This document shows, piece by piece, positions 1 to 10,120 of a DNA stretch of 64,000 bases. Both the position numbers and the translations under genes were made by a program. The DNA is from Petunia secreta (Eukaryota; Streptophyta; Magnoliopsida; Solanales; Solanaceae): assembly GCA_029990175.1 (NCBI GenBank), contig JARKIP010000011.1:23100001-23164000 (forward strand), given 5' to 3'. The notes under the pieces are model-generated. The model searched no databases. It saw nothing but the letters and a program-made list of their open reading frames with translations, and had not been told where the DNA came from. How positions within the stretch are numbered: the first letter of the stretch is position 1; the number at the start of each line of letters is the position of its first letter.

Positions 1-1431
1 AACTAAACTTCCATAAGTATGCTCATCATAATTAATATGAATTCCCCCTTGTCTAAGAGCTTTCTTAACTCTTTCTGCAAAGAGGTTAGGAAGTCCATCT
101 ATAAATTTGGATTTCCAATGAGTGCTATTACACTCTGGTAACTCCATAACTCTGCAAAGAAATGTATCTTTATAGAGTCTAAATGAAGTTAAAGTCTTAC
201 ATCTCATATTCTGTAAGAGGGTTCGAATAGTCTTACTATTATCAGACCATCTACCTGAAAAGTGTTCAATTATATTAACAACCAATGAATAAACAGCATT
301 GGAATTATCTGATGTAGATGTTCCAGGTTCATTTTTTACTTCATTCAAAATTTTATTTCGCTGGTCAGCTGTAAGATAATTATCCCACCAGCCTTTCAAT
401 TGACCAGTAAAACCTGCAACAATCATATTGGCAACAGTTTTATCACTATTACCATTAGTTTTACAGATAGTGCTATACATCATCATTCTATGTATAACAA
501 TATACATCTGCCTATTGGTATGACCATCAATGTTCCACTCATAAATTTGCTTACCACTGAAGCTATTAGGAGCATACATATCATCCTGTTCTTCGAATAG
601 TACATCCTGAGGAGTAGGCCTCGGGTAGTAAAACATTCTTTGCCTTGGCTTTTCAGCAAATTTTGAATTATAAGAAGACTTTAGTTTATTAATTTGATCA
701 AAATTCAATTCAGGAAAATCATTATCAGAAAATTCATTATCACTCCCCTCTGTATTAATTAGAGGCTTTAGAGATAACTCTTTAAATTTTTCATTTAAAA
801 ACTTTTCTATATTAGATGCATCAGGTTTTATTTTAAAATTTTCAACATCAGGAGGAGGTTGAATGGTTGGAATGGCTACCCGTGGTGGCTCTTCCAATTT
901 TTCTTTTCCTGATGTACTGGCAGTATTACTGCTCATCGATAATAATTTATCTACTTTATCATGTAAAGACGCAATATGTTCACCCAATATATGAACATAA
1001 ATATTTGTATAGTTCTGCTGTTTCAACATTATATTAATGTGTCTAACAGTAATTTGAAGAGTATTATCTTCAAACATTGCAGAAAAAGCTGCAAAATCAA
1101 TCATTTTTCCCTCCTTCTTTATTTTGAAAGGTTGCTGTGGAGGTAATACAGCGTCAATGATTTTACCATTCGATAATTCAAATTGTCTTTCCAAAACAGC
1201 GATATTATTTGCTATATATTTTCCCATAAACCATGGAATGAAAGATATAATTTTATTAACTTTCTCAAGATCTTTATAAAATTCTTCTTGAAAATCATTT
1301 TGTTCAGTTTTATTAAAACTCTTAAAAAACCATTTTCTAAATTGTTTCCATCTAGGTTTATAAAAATCCTCAGATACCTTCTTTCTTGCGGGTGATCCCC
1401 GACTAAAATCAATTGTAGACTTAAAATCCAT
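1..1431 (-). CDS. Endogenous caulimovirid coat-protein/gag-like ORF, partial
   Basis: Reading leftward from an ATG at 1431, this frame has no stop codon to the window edge, giving at least 477 codons. I checked every in-frame triplet. The N-terminal third is charged, with lysine and glutamate-rich stretches. A retroviral-gag-like core follows at roughly residues 270-470 and includes GWWDNYLT near residue 345. That tryptophan-rich motif is typical of capsid regions in plant pararetroviruses and Ty3-like gags. The zinc knuckle, protease and reverse transcriptase expected downstream would lie left of the window. The start overlaps the stop of the movement-protein ORF. The role, virion capsid of a Caulimoviridae member, is inferred from position next to a movement protein. 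I cannot fix the genus. The open frame suggests a fairly young or conserved integration. Confidence 0.7.
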   Translation of the reverse strand, partial: MDFKSTIDFSRGSPARKKVSEDFYKPRWKQFRKWFFKSFNKTEQNDFQEEFYKDLEKVNKIISFIPWFMGKYIANNIAVLERQFELSNGKIIDAVLPPQQPFKIKKEGKMIDFAAFSAMFEDNTLQITVRHINIMLKQQNYTNIYVHILGEHIASLHDKVDKLLSMSSNTASTSGKEKLEEPPRVAIPTIQPPPDVENFKIKPDASNIEKFLNEKFKELSLKPLINTEGSDNEFSDNDFPELNFDQINKLKSSYNSKFAEKPRQRMFYYPRPTPQDVLFEEQDDMYAPNSFSGKQIYEWNIDGHTNRQMYIVIHRMMMYSTICKTNGNSDKTVANMIVAGFTGQLKGWWDNYLTADQRNKILNEVKNEPGTSTSDNSNAVYSLVVNIIEHFSGRWSDNSKTIRTLLQNMRCKTLTSFRLYKDTFLCRVMELPECNSTHWKSKFIDGLPNLFAERVKKALRQGGIHINYDEHTYGSLV

Positions 1432-2510
1432 TAAATTTCACCAAAATCCATTTCAGATGCAGTTATGTCTACATCGTTTATTTGTTGTTCCTTTATAGGA
1501 GCAACAGGAGTAAAAATATTATTTTTATCAATTTTCAAAGTATGATATCTAGGCACTTCCTCTCTTAATTGAGAAGTAGAAGCTCTAGAAGGAGTTTGAA
1601 CAATATAATCAATAGGAGAAATATAAGAATGATGTAACGAATTAGATCTAGATAAACCTTGAAAACTAGACCTGTCATCTTCAGGTTCAAACCTGATTCT
1701 TACATTTCCTTCTGGAGTTTGTTCAATTCCAGTTAGATCTATATTTTTAAAGTCCTTTGGAGGAACCACTTCCTCCATGATCCACTCTTTAGGGAAATCT
1801 ATTTCATCCCATTTGATAGGTCTTCTGGTAGTAATTTTAGATTTACCAAAATTAGTTTCCATTAAAATAGTTTCATTTTTAAAATCCATAATTTTGCACA
1901 TAGGATTCAAAGTATATAGTGGCTTAAAATAAATCCTATAACAGATACATATTACTTCTGTATTAGGCATATAATCATAACCATGTAATTTAACATTTAA
2001 AACCAAAGCTTTTAAAGCATTTTCATCCGACAACGATATCTGTAAATTCGGATAAGCATTAAAATATACTGGGCCATAAGCCAAACTTGATTGAACAATT
2101 CCTATAAGGGATTTCTTCCAATTATGGTTTCTACCATCCCTGAGAGCAGCTATAAAACTTTCAGGTAAACCTCTTAAAGTTAAAGGTTTAAAAGCAACTT
2201 GAATTAAACCAATATGAATGAATCTATGAGTATGCATATACAGTGTTAAATCATGCTCAGACAATAAATTAAAAGTAGCATGATCGCTATCAACCGTGAT
2301 CGTTTCTTCAGTAGTTTTCACTACCTGTTTTAAACCCAATTTTTCAAAGGTTCCTAGCTGGTATATCAGCCTAGGTTGAACTTTAGGAATAGTCCATTTA
2401 TTAAGTAAATCTAAATGCTGTGGCATTTCATATTCTTCTTTTCTACTGTTTTTAACAGTAGTTTTGTTCCTAATGATATTCATTAGAAAAATAAGTGTTG
2501 AACTCTTCAC
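1431..2510 (-). CDS. Endogenous caulimovirid movement protein (30K superfamily)
   Basis: This intact ORF of 359 codons has the 30K movement-protein core at roughly residues 75-215. The core includes the segments LRDGRNHNW and SLAYGPVYFNAYPNL and a YRIYFKPLYTLNP-like end. Such proteins form or line plasmodesmal tubules that carry virus between plant cells. The C-terminal 100 residues are polar and rich in serine and proline. The ATG at 2510 gives the longest frame; an internal Met at residue 29 (near 2426) is an alternative start. Only about 12 bases separate the first ATG from the (AT)n tract, so the viral leader and 5' regulatory region are missing. The stop overlaps the next start by one base. 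It is an old viral copy in the genome; whether it is expressed cannot be told. Confidence 0.8.
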   Translation of the reverse strand: MKSSTLIFLMNIIRNKTTVKNSRKEEYEMPQHLDLLNKWTIPKVQPRLIYQLGTFEKLGLKQVVKTTEETITVDSDHATFNLLSEHDLTLYMHTHRFIHIGLIQVAFKPLTLRGLPESFIAALRDGRNHNWKKSLIGIVQSSLAYGPVYFNAYPNLQISLSDENALKALVLNVKLHGYDYMPNTEVICICYRIYFKPLYTLNPMCKIMDFKNETILMETNFGKSKITTRRPIKWDEIDFPKEWIMEEVVPPKDFKNIDLTGIEQTPEGNVRIRFEPEDDRSSFQGLSRSNSLHHSYISPIDYIVQTPSRASTSQLREEVPRYHTLKIDKNNIFTPVAPIKEQQINDVDITASEMDFGEI

Positions 2511-2521
2511 CTATTGCTACT

Positions 2522-2524
<3 letters not shown>

Positions 2525-2583
<59 letters not shown>
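2525..2583. repeat. (AT)n microsatellite at the pararetrovirus junction
   Basis: An almost pure AT dinucleotide run of about 29 units lies directly upstream of the movement-protein ORF. It separates viral sequence from unrelated AT-rich DNA. Several endogenous plant pararetroviruses are reported to sit in AT/TA repeats. Confidence 0.95.
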
Positions 2584-2585
<2 letters not shown>

Positions 2586-3318
2586 GATTAAATTGTTCCT
2601 GGCTATGGGATTTTAGACTATATTAATGCAGCATATCAAGTTATCACGTTAATGCCTTGATTTTTGGTACCTGACGACAATATCTTCCTTTCTTAGATTT
2701 TTTACCTTAGGGATTACGAAGATTATGACTAACTAGATATAAGATATAATTATGAAATGACTACTTTTGTATTATTTCCTTAGCTTTTAGCCTCGCCCCA
2801 AATCTTGGAGGCACTTACCTTCTTGACAGATCGTCAAAATTTTAGTTCAAAAAGTCCTGCTAGATTTTGACATATCGCCATTAAGGGCTATAAATAAACA
2901 CAGCTTTTGGTGGGCTAAAATTAAATATTGTCGGCTGCAAGAGCCACTTAGCAATAAATTTTGGTTAAATTTTAGCAATAGAAATTCAGCCTTTTTATGC
3001 GGGACTTTGAATTGTAAAATAAAATTTATTAAGTTTAGTTCAAAAATCATCATTTTTTTGAAAATTCGATATTTTTTTTACTTCAAATCTAATGTTTATG
3101 TATTGGTCTTCGAACTGCAGGATTAAAAAAAAGATTTAGCTCAAACTCGTGTCTTTTTCTAGAAAAACAGTATACAAACGAACTTTAACTCAAAGCTCAA
3201 GTTTTCTTGAAAAATCAGATTTTTAATCACAAATCTTAGGTCTTTATGCTGAAGTCTAACTTGAGTAAGAAAATACCTACTTTACCCTAAAGCTCAATTT
3301 TCTTCATATTCACAATTT
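2584..3318. other. AT-rich stretch with no recognisable gene
   Basis: I see no credible coding region, RNA gene or element terminus here. Short ORFs are random. The sequence holds repeated low-complexity phrases such as variants of ctcaaagctcaa. It may be host DNA flanking the LINE 3' end or the pararetroviral junction. Confidence 0.5.
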
Positions 3319-3442
3319 TTTTTGGTAACTAACTGGTTTTATTACCAAAAAACAGTTTACAACTTAGTAAAAAGAAAACATACTAATCTTGATAGACATT
3401 TCAGCAAATCAAGCATCCAGTCCTTAACATCAAAGCAACAAT
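3319..3442 (-). mobile_element. LINE 3' untranslated end with short poly(A)
   Basis: On the minus strand this reads as an AT-rich trailer ending in a run of eight A at about 3321-3328, after GGTAATAAAACCAG. It continues the LINE 3' UTR that stops at 10121, on the far side of the copia insertion. The LINE ORF ends at 10197 and about 75 bases of trailer precede the break, so the join is plausible. I inferred continuity from strand, spacing and the terminal A-run, not from alignment. Confidence 0.5.
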
Positions 3443-3851
3443 TGTAGGGAAACAACAGGGAAAACAATAAAAATAACAATAATAATAATAACGATAATAA
3501 TAATAATAATAATATATGACGAAAATATTGTTGAATATAAAATAAGTAAAAGGATATAGTTAATATCTCAAAAGGTACGATGCTTTGAGTCGTGCTGGGA
3601 ACTGTCCTAAGAAACTATTTTAGCAATTTGAAATATTTTCCAGGATAAAACAAGCCTTCCTCTATTTATATTTTAGAGGGAACAGAAATCAACAAAATTA
3701 TATAATGTACCCAGCAAGTTTAAGATGGAGGTGGTCAAAGGCAAAAGATCAGGCTAATATTTGTGGCTAAACAATAAAATAGTGACTAACAGTGAAACCG
3801 TGGCTAAAGAAGGGATATTGGCTGAAAAGTAATGTTTGGTTGGTTGTGGGG

Positions 3852-5273
3852 GGCTGATTTGCAATAATATAACACGAGAAGTTTTTGTTTGCCAAAATGC
3901 CCTCAATGACAGTGGTTTAGCAAAAATGCCTTCCATTAGTTTAATGAAACTTATTCCGAACGAAAATACCCCTCACAACCAATAAAAGGACCCGCCCAGT
4001 CCCACCCCCTCTTTTTCTCCATTCACGCGATAAAGAAAACCATAAAACCCCATTCCTTTTAAAGATTGCTCTGTTCAAGAGAAGATTCACCGTAAGATTT
4101 CTTCAAGTTGCAAGGGTAAAGTTCTCTGCAACTATTTCCAAGACTTTAAGCCTCTTGCACTGGCCTACTTCAGGAAAAAAAATCTCTGCAAGTCTTGGCA
4201 ATAGCCAAGATTTTAAGTTCTGCTGCAAAGGGAAACTTACATTAAAAATCTCTAAAGTATTGGCAATAGGTAAGACTTTAAACTCTACTGCAATGGGAGG
4301 CTTGTAGAGACTTCTTGCGTATTGCCAAGACTTTAAGCCCTGTTGTCATGGTCTCTACAACTACAGAAAAAGTCTCTACAACTATTGCCAATAGTCAACA
4401 CTTTAAACTCCAGCAGAAGGGATAACTTGTACAAATAGTCTCTGCAAGTATTGACAATTGCCAAGACTTTAAACTCTAGTGGAAGGAGCAACTTGTACAA
4501 ATAGTCTCTGCAAGTATTGGCAATTGCCAAGACTTTTACCCTATATTGCAGTGCAAAACTTGCAGAGAAAGTCTCTGCAACTCTTGGCAATAGCCAAGAC
4601 TTTAAGTTCTGCTGCAAGGGGGACCTTACACTAAAATCTCTAAGAGTATTGGCAATTGCCTGCAGTGAACAAGTTGGAGACAAAGTCTCTGCAACTCTTG
4701 GCAATAGCCAAGACTCTAAGTTCTGGTGGAAGCAACAACTTACACGGAATATCTCTGCAAGTATTGGCAATAGCCAAGACTTTAAACTCTACTACAATAA
4801 GCAACTTGCAGAGAAAGTCTATGCAACTCTTGGCCATGGTCAAGATTTTAAGCTCTATGCAAAATATGAATATCTAATAGCCATAGGCAATAAAAACATT
4901 CAATCACTGGAATCAAGCAAACACAAGAAAAAAAATCCACAGGAACCTCAAACTTTATTCAACAATCATAGATCGAAATGGAAAAAAACTAACAGATAAT
5001 ATATAAACAATAAGTATACAAAGATAACAGGAACAAATATACGAAAAAGAGAGAATAAAAAATCCCAAAATTCCAGCACACAAAGAAGAAAGAAGGAGGC
5101 CAGGAATGAAGAAAGAGAGAAAGAAACCTATTACGCGAATGAAAAACAGTTGGGGGCAAAATAGTCCTTTCATAAGAGGAGGGGTATGATGTGGAGGGCA
5201 TTTACTTAAAATATTTGTAAGTGGGGGCAATTAGGTAAGACAATGTCTTATTGAGGGCACTGGATGAAATTTT
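3852..5273. mobile_element. Mutator-like non-autonomous element nested in the copia LTR (tentative)
   Basis: A 1422-bp insertion flanked by the direct repeat ttggttgtgggg (3840-3851 and 5274-5285). The sister LTR at about 9834-9846 carries a single related copy, an empty site. The two ends are only loosely inverted. Both contain tgccctcaat near the terminus, then similar blocks (attcacgcgata on the left, attcgcgtaata inverted on the right) about 150 bases in. That suggests long decayed terminal inverted repeats. The 9-12 bp duplication and long TIRs fit Mutator-like elements, but no transposase is present. The core is a 66-bp tandem array. Capture of a host fragment is an alternative explanation for that core. 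Confidence 0.55.
4165..4865. repeat. 66-bp tandem array with palindromic cores
   Basis: About eleven degenerate units of about 66 bp begin tctctgcaa (for example 4373, 4439, 4505, 4572, 4686, 4752). Each carries CTTGGCAATAGCCAAG or a variant, a 6-bp stem with a 4-nt loop; some units read TTGGCAATTGCCAA, a perfect 14-bp palindrome. Because 66 is divisible by three, frames stay open on both strands, giving 22-residue repeats such as EKVSATLGNSQDFK. I do not regard these as proven proteins. Confidence 0.85.
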
Positions 5274-6113
5274 TTGGTTGTGGGGTGTACCATTGATGGC
5301 TGAAAATAGATTTTATGTATAGAGAAGTTTGCATGGATGACAAATGTCTTGCTAAATTAGCCACTTGTCAAGGGATTTTTGACACTTCTCAAAATGGTTT
5401 CATGCAAAAGACACTTGTCCATGGCTATGCATGCACAATGACACTTGTAAATTATTTTCATGCAAATAGCCACTTGTATTATATATCATTGCATGAAGAA
5501 AATTTGCTGAAATCTTTTGAAATATATATAATAATTTCCTTACAGTCCCCAACATATTTCAAAAGATCTAAAAAACCAAGAGGTACATAATAATGGGGTA
5601 AGTACGGAGGGTAAGACTTGTGGAATTACATGGTCCAAATGCAATAGGTTTGGTGTCTTTTGGACTATGAACCAAACTTAGACCAATAAAACTTGACTCA
5701 TAGAATTACTGGTAAAATATAATATTTCTATGAACCAATAATTATTGTTGTAAGCCAGAGGCCTTACCAATCACATTTTGACCCACAATTTTGTTGTTCA
5801 ACGCGTTTTATGCGCGATTAGGCCATGCGCGTGCCTGGTTATTCATGAGAGCTCTAGAGACTTGGCTAGAATTTCATAGGAGCGGCCCTACTCCACTCTC
5901 ATATAGGTGAATTCATCGAGTGTACACTGCTTTAAATACACCATCCATAAAGACTATAAATTCATTAAAAGTTATAACTCAACCCTCCAAGTAGTAGCAG
6001 TTAAGCACTCTCATTTAAGTGCTTCAGAGTCAATATCAACTTGTTATTACCCATATGAACCTACTTCATGGGATCTCCAATCACATAAGTTGGGTTACCA
6101 TCTCTATTGACAA

Positions 6114-6827
6114 TCATGTTAGCCTTAACCCAATCTCTTTTGAGGTATGAAGAATCAAATTTCTTCTCAAAGGTTTCGTCAGAGGATCGGCCAAATTCAA
6201 TTCTGACTTCACATAATCAATGGAAATTATTCCATCTCTCAGCAGCTGCTTGACAACTTTATGGCTCAGACGCATGTGTCTGCGCTTTCCATTATAAGAT
6301 TTTCTCTTGGCAACATCAATTGCCGCTTTACTATCACAATGGATAGACACATGAGGCAACACATCCTTTATTAAAGGGATATCAGCTAAGAAGTTTCTCA
6401 GCCACTCAGCCTCAGAACCAGCCAACTCCACAACTATAAACTCTGATTCCATAGTAGATTTAGCAATTATAGTTTGTTTGGCTGATCTCCATGCTATTGT
6501 GCCACCACCAAGAGAAAACATATAGCCACTAGTGGATTTTGTCACAACTGAATCAGAGATCCAGTTAGCATCACTGCATCCTTCTAATACAGCGGGAAAT
6601 TCACTATACATGATACAATAATTCATGGTTCCTCTCAAATATTTCATCAGTCTCACTAATGCAGACCAATGATCTTGATTGAGATTATGAGTATATCTAC
6701 TCAGTCTACACACATCATAGGCTATATCAGGCCTTGTAAAATTCATTATATGCATCAGACTCCCAATAATCTGAGCATCTTTAGACTGAGCAACTGGGTC
6801 TCCTTTATTCTTTTCAATTGAGAGCAA
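6114..6827 (-). pseudogene. Copia A RNase H region
   Basis: This 237-codon open fragment covers the end of the RT connection and the whole copia RNase H. Visible motifs are TRPDIAYDVCRLSRY, GCSDANW (first catalytic Asp), KSTSGYMF, STMESE (catalytic Glu), HCDSKAAI (Asp) and the tail DPLTKPL. RNase H degrades the RNA strand of the RNA-DNA hybrid during reverse transcription. It is the best-preserved part of this element. It is separated from the RT fragment by a frameshift near 6830-6900, so it is not expressed as part of a polyprotein. The 570 bases from here to the 3' LTR hold no gene. Confidence 0.88.
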
Positions 6828-6901
6828 GCGTCATAAAGAGTGGCCACAGGTATCACATCAAAACAATCAAACTTCTTAAGAAGTCTCTCAGCATAGTGTT
6901 C

Positions 6902-7630
6902 TTATGACAGCACAATACCATCATCACTTCTTATGACTTTAACTCCCAATATCATGTTTACTTCACTCAGATCTTTCATATCAAAATTGGATGACAAAAA
7001 TATTTTAGTACTCTGCACAATATTTATACTTGTACCAAATATAAGTATGTCATCAACATATAAATATATTATCACAAAATCACCATTTAGTATAAACACA
7101 TTTATCCACCTAAACAGAAGAAAAATCGTCTCTTATTAAGACTTGGTCGAATTTCTCATGCCATTATTTAGGAGCTTGCTTTAGGCCATAAATAGATTTA
7201 ATTAATTTACAAGCTTTATTTTCTTGCCCAGGAACAATACATCTCTCGGGCTGAACCATATAAATCTCTTCTTCTAAATCACCATTTAAAAACGATGTTT
7301 TGACATCCATTTGATGAATAAAAAGTTTGTAAACTGAGGCTAAGGCAATTAAAAGTCGAATAGAAGAAATTCTAGTCACTGGTGCAAATGTATCAAAATA
7401 GTCAATATTTCATTTTTGAGAAAATCCTTTTGCTCTTAGACGAGCTTTATATTTTTCTATAGAACCATCAGGATTAAGTTTCTTTTTGAAAATCCATTTA
7501 CAACCCATAGGTTTTGCACCAGGAGGTAAATCAGTTAAAACCCAAGTTATTTTTAAGAATAGAATCAAGTTCAACTTTAATTGCCACTTTCCAAAATTCA
7601 GCTTCAGAAGAAGAAATAGCTTCAAAATAA
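6902..7630 (-). pseudogene. Copia A reverse transcriptase, broken into three frames
   Basis: Three neighbouring fragments in order make up the copia RT. The first, 7410-7625, contains GCKWIFKKKLNPDGS and KARLRAKGFSQ. The second, 7164-7379, contains HQMDVKTSFLNGDLEEEIYM and YGLKQAPK. The third, 6902-7099, contains the catalytic YVDDIL box and LSEVNMILGV. All three catalytic aspartates of the palm (MDVKTSFLNG and YVDD) survive, but two or more frameshifts and stops separate the pieces. The enzyme would copy element RNA into DNA in cytoplasmic particles. The domain is complete in content and dead in frame. Confidence 0.88.
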
Positions 7631-7711
7631 TTCAATGGTTCATTTTTCACAATAAAAGTTTGAAAATTATTTCAATAAGAAAAATAGTCTTTTCTAAGCC
7701 TTTTGATCCTT

Positions 7712-8453
7712 CTAGTTCCTCAGCAGAGGTAGTCTCTTTATTTCTTTCAACATGCGCATGAAAACTTTATCAGACAGTAGAAAAATGTGTTCAAAGAACT
7801 CAGCGTTCTTTGTCTCAATAATGGTGTTACAATCAAGCACATCACTTTTTAAAACAAGAAATCTATATGAAGCACTATGTTCGGCATATCCAATTAACAT
7901 GCAATCAGCAGTTTTAGAACCAATTTTCCTCTTTTTAGGTTCAGGCAACAGAACTTTGGCAAGACACCCCCACACTTTTAAATATTTCAGGTTTGGTTTA
8001 TAATCTTTCCACAATTTATAGGGAGTTTTGCCAGTTCTTTTGTGTGGTATTCTATTTTGTAGGTGACAAGCGGATAAAATTGCTTCACCCCACAAATTAT
8101 CAGGAGCATTAGAACTAATTAACATGGAGTTCATCATTTCTTTCAGTGTTCTATTTTTCCTTTCAGCTACTCCATTAGACTCAGGTGAATATGGAGGAGT
8201 TATTTCATGAATAATTCATTTTTTTTCTACAAAAATCAGTTAAGGCCAAATATTCACCTCCTCTATCAGATCTAATTCTCTTTATTTTCCTACTAGGTTG
8301 ATTTTCGACCTCAGTTTTATAAGAAATAAAAGCATCAAATGCGTCATCTTTATTTCTAAGCAAATACAACTTAGAATATCTGGAAAAATCATCAATAAAA
8401 GTAACATAATACCTTTTATCACCTCTAGTCGTAGTTTGTTTTAAATCACCCAA
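7712..8453 (-). pseudogene. Copia A integrase core, two frames
   Basis: 8205-8453 reads the catalytic core with FIDDFSRY and RSDRGGEY, carrying two Asp of the D-D-E triad. 7712-8137 reads the C-terminal part: LWGEAILSACHLQNRIPHK, GKTPYKLWKDYKP, WGCLAKVLLP and IGYAEHSASYRF. The segment between them, 8138-8204, should hold the catalytic Glu (NGVAERKNR type) but is frameshifted. Integrase would join element cDNA to the chromosome. Upstream, at about 8480-8700 on the minus strand, a GAG-pre-integrase zinc region with a CEIC motif is recognisable in a shifted frame. Confidence 0.85.
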
Positions 8454-8879
8454 TCAGTGTGGATCAAAGATAATAATTCAGTCTCTCTATTTACAGGAAA
8501 AAAGATTTTCTGGTAATTTTAGCTTCAGCACATATTTCACACTAGTCAAAATTATAGGAGTCTAGATAAGATATTAACCCTAGTAATTGCATTTTCCTTA
8601 AATATGTAATACTAACATGTCCAAGTCTAGCATGCCACAAAGAAACAGAGTCAACGATATAAGCAGTCGCAGATGCATTTCATATAAAATATCAGAAACG
8701 TTAAGTTTAAAGAGTCCTTGGTTACAATAGCCCTTTCCGACTAAAATATTATTTTTTTGTCAATAGAATCTTATCAGAGTCAAAAGTCACTTAACCCCGG
8801 CTTTTAATAACAAGGCTACAGAAATCAGGTTTGTCCTAATATCAGTAACATGTAGCACATCTGCAAGGGCTAAAAATTT

Positions 8880-9383
8880 TCATGAAGTAAGTTTCAGGAG
8901 CACTTTACCCTTACCCAAGACTTTAGCAGTTCCTGAGTCTGCAAGGTAGACTACTTCATTATCATCCTCTATATTAGTATAGGAGGTAAATGCTTCCCGA
9001 TTTGCACAAATGTGTCGAGTAGCCCCAGAGTCTACCACCCATTTTTTCAAAGTGCCTACAATGTTCACTTGAGAAATGACAGCCGCAATAATTTCATCTC
9101 CTTTAGCTAAATTCGCTTTGGGAGGATTTTTATTTTCTTTGTCATTTCTTGTCATTTTTATATTTTTCCGGACATAATAACCTGTTCTATCACAATTGAA
9201 ATTATAGCCTTTGTCTTTCTTAAAATTGGGGTTATCGGGCTTGTAACCTCGAGACTTATTAACATACCTCATATTATCGCTATTATGGTTCCGCACATAT
9301 AGAGGAACGATCGGACCTGGAGCATTAGGGACAACACCTCCATTGGCAACATCAACAATAATTTTGCCAGCGTTGCTTGCCAT
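8880..9383 (-). pseudogene. Copia A gag remnant and protease
   Basis: A 167-codon ORF begins MASNAGKIIVDVANGG. After about 75 residues it reaches a damaged zinc knuckle (FNCDRTGYYVRK; the His and last Cys are lost). It then enters the aspartic protease, whose active site DSGATRHIC is intact in the context WVVDSGATRHICANR. Copia gags are normally about 250-300 residues before the knuckle, so most of the capsid region is deleted. The ATG lies only 12 bases from the LTR edge at 9396, leaving no room for a tRNA primer-binding site plus leader. Confidence 0.8.
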
Positions 9384-9395
9384 AGTTTCTTAGAT

Positions 9396-9418
9396 TGTAG
9401 GGAAACAACGGGGAAAAC

Positions 9419-9509
<91 letters not shown>

Positions 9510-10120
9510 TATGATGAAAATATTGTTGAATATAAAACGAGTAAAAGGATATAGTTAATATCAAAAGGTACGATGCTTTGAGTCGTGCTGGGCACTGTCC
9601 TAAGAAACCATTTCAGCAATTTGAAATGTTTCCCCAGGATAAAACAAGCCTTCCTATATTTATATTTTAGAGGGAACAGGAATCAACAAAATTATATAAT
9701 GTACCCAACAAGTCTAAGGTGGAGGTAGTCAAAGGAAAATGATTAGGCTAATATTTGTGGCAAAATAATAAAATAGTGGCTAACAGTGAAACAGTGGCTA
9801 AAGAAGGGATATTGGCTGAAAAGGAATGTTTGGCCGGTTGTGGGATGTACCATTGATGGCGAAAATAGCCTCTATTTATAGAGAAGTTTTCATGAGAGCA
9901 TCCTTTGTATGGATGGCAAGTGTCTTGCTAAATTAGCCACTTGTCAAGGGATTTTTGACACTTCTCAAAATGGTTTCATGCAAAAGACACTTGTCCATGG
10001 CTATACATGCACAATGACACTTGTAAATTATTTTCATGCAAATAGCCACTTGTATTATATATCACTGCATGAAGGACATTTGTTGAAATCTTTTGAAATA
10101 TATATAATAATTTCCTTACA
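9396..10120 (-). repeat. 5' LTR of copia A with (AAT)n expansion
   Basis: A 725-bp LTR. It contains an (AAT)n run of nearly 30 units at about 9420-9508, much longer than in the 3' LTR copy (3475-3513), so the microsatellite expanded after insertion. On the minus strand a TATA motif (TCTATAAATAGAGG) lies at about 9866-9884 and is the likely promoter of the element. Confidence 0.9.

Larger units (their letters stand above)
3443..5544 (-). repeat. 3' LTR of copia A, split by a nested insertion
   Basis: 3443-3851 and 5286-5544 match the 725-bp LTR at 9396-10120, including an (AAT)n tract, the segment ggtacgatgctttgagtcg and the copied end ataatttccttaca. The intervening 3852-5273 has no counterpart in the other LTR. 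The polypurine tract on the minus strand is the TTGGGGAC next to 5544. Confidence 0.92.
3443..10120 (-). mobile_element. Ty1/copia retrotransposon A (degenerate)
   Basis: A complete but decayed copia element in minus orientation. Its 5' LTR is 9396-10120 and its 3' LTR is 3443-5544, the latter enlarged by a nested insertion. Both LTRs have TGTAAGGAAA...TTTCCCTACA ends on the minus strand. The domain order on the minus strand is gag remnant, protease, integrase, RT, RNase H, which is copia order. The frame is broken many times. The five bases flanking it (acaat on the left, ataac on the right) do not match, so the target duplication is lost or altered. It sits inside the 3' UTR of the LINE. 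Confidence 0.9.

Noticed and set aside
4165..4865. Resemblance to a CRISPR array (regular repeats with palindromes)
   Set aside because: The whole unit is repeated, spacers are not unique, and the sequence is plant nuclear DNA.
4333..4999. Long ORFs on both strands with 22-residue repeats
   Set aside because: Open frames follow automatically from a 66-bp array without stops; there is no start context, and both strands are equally open.
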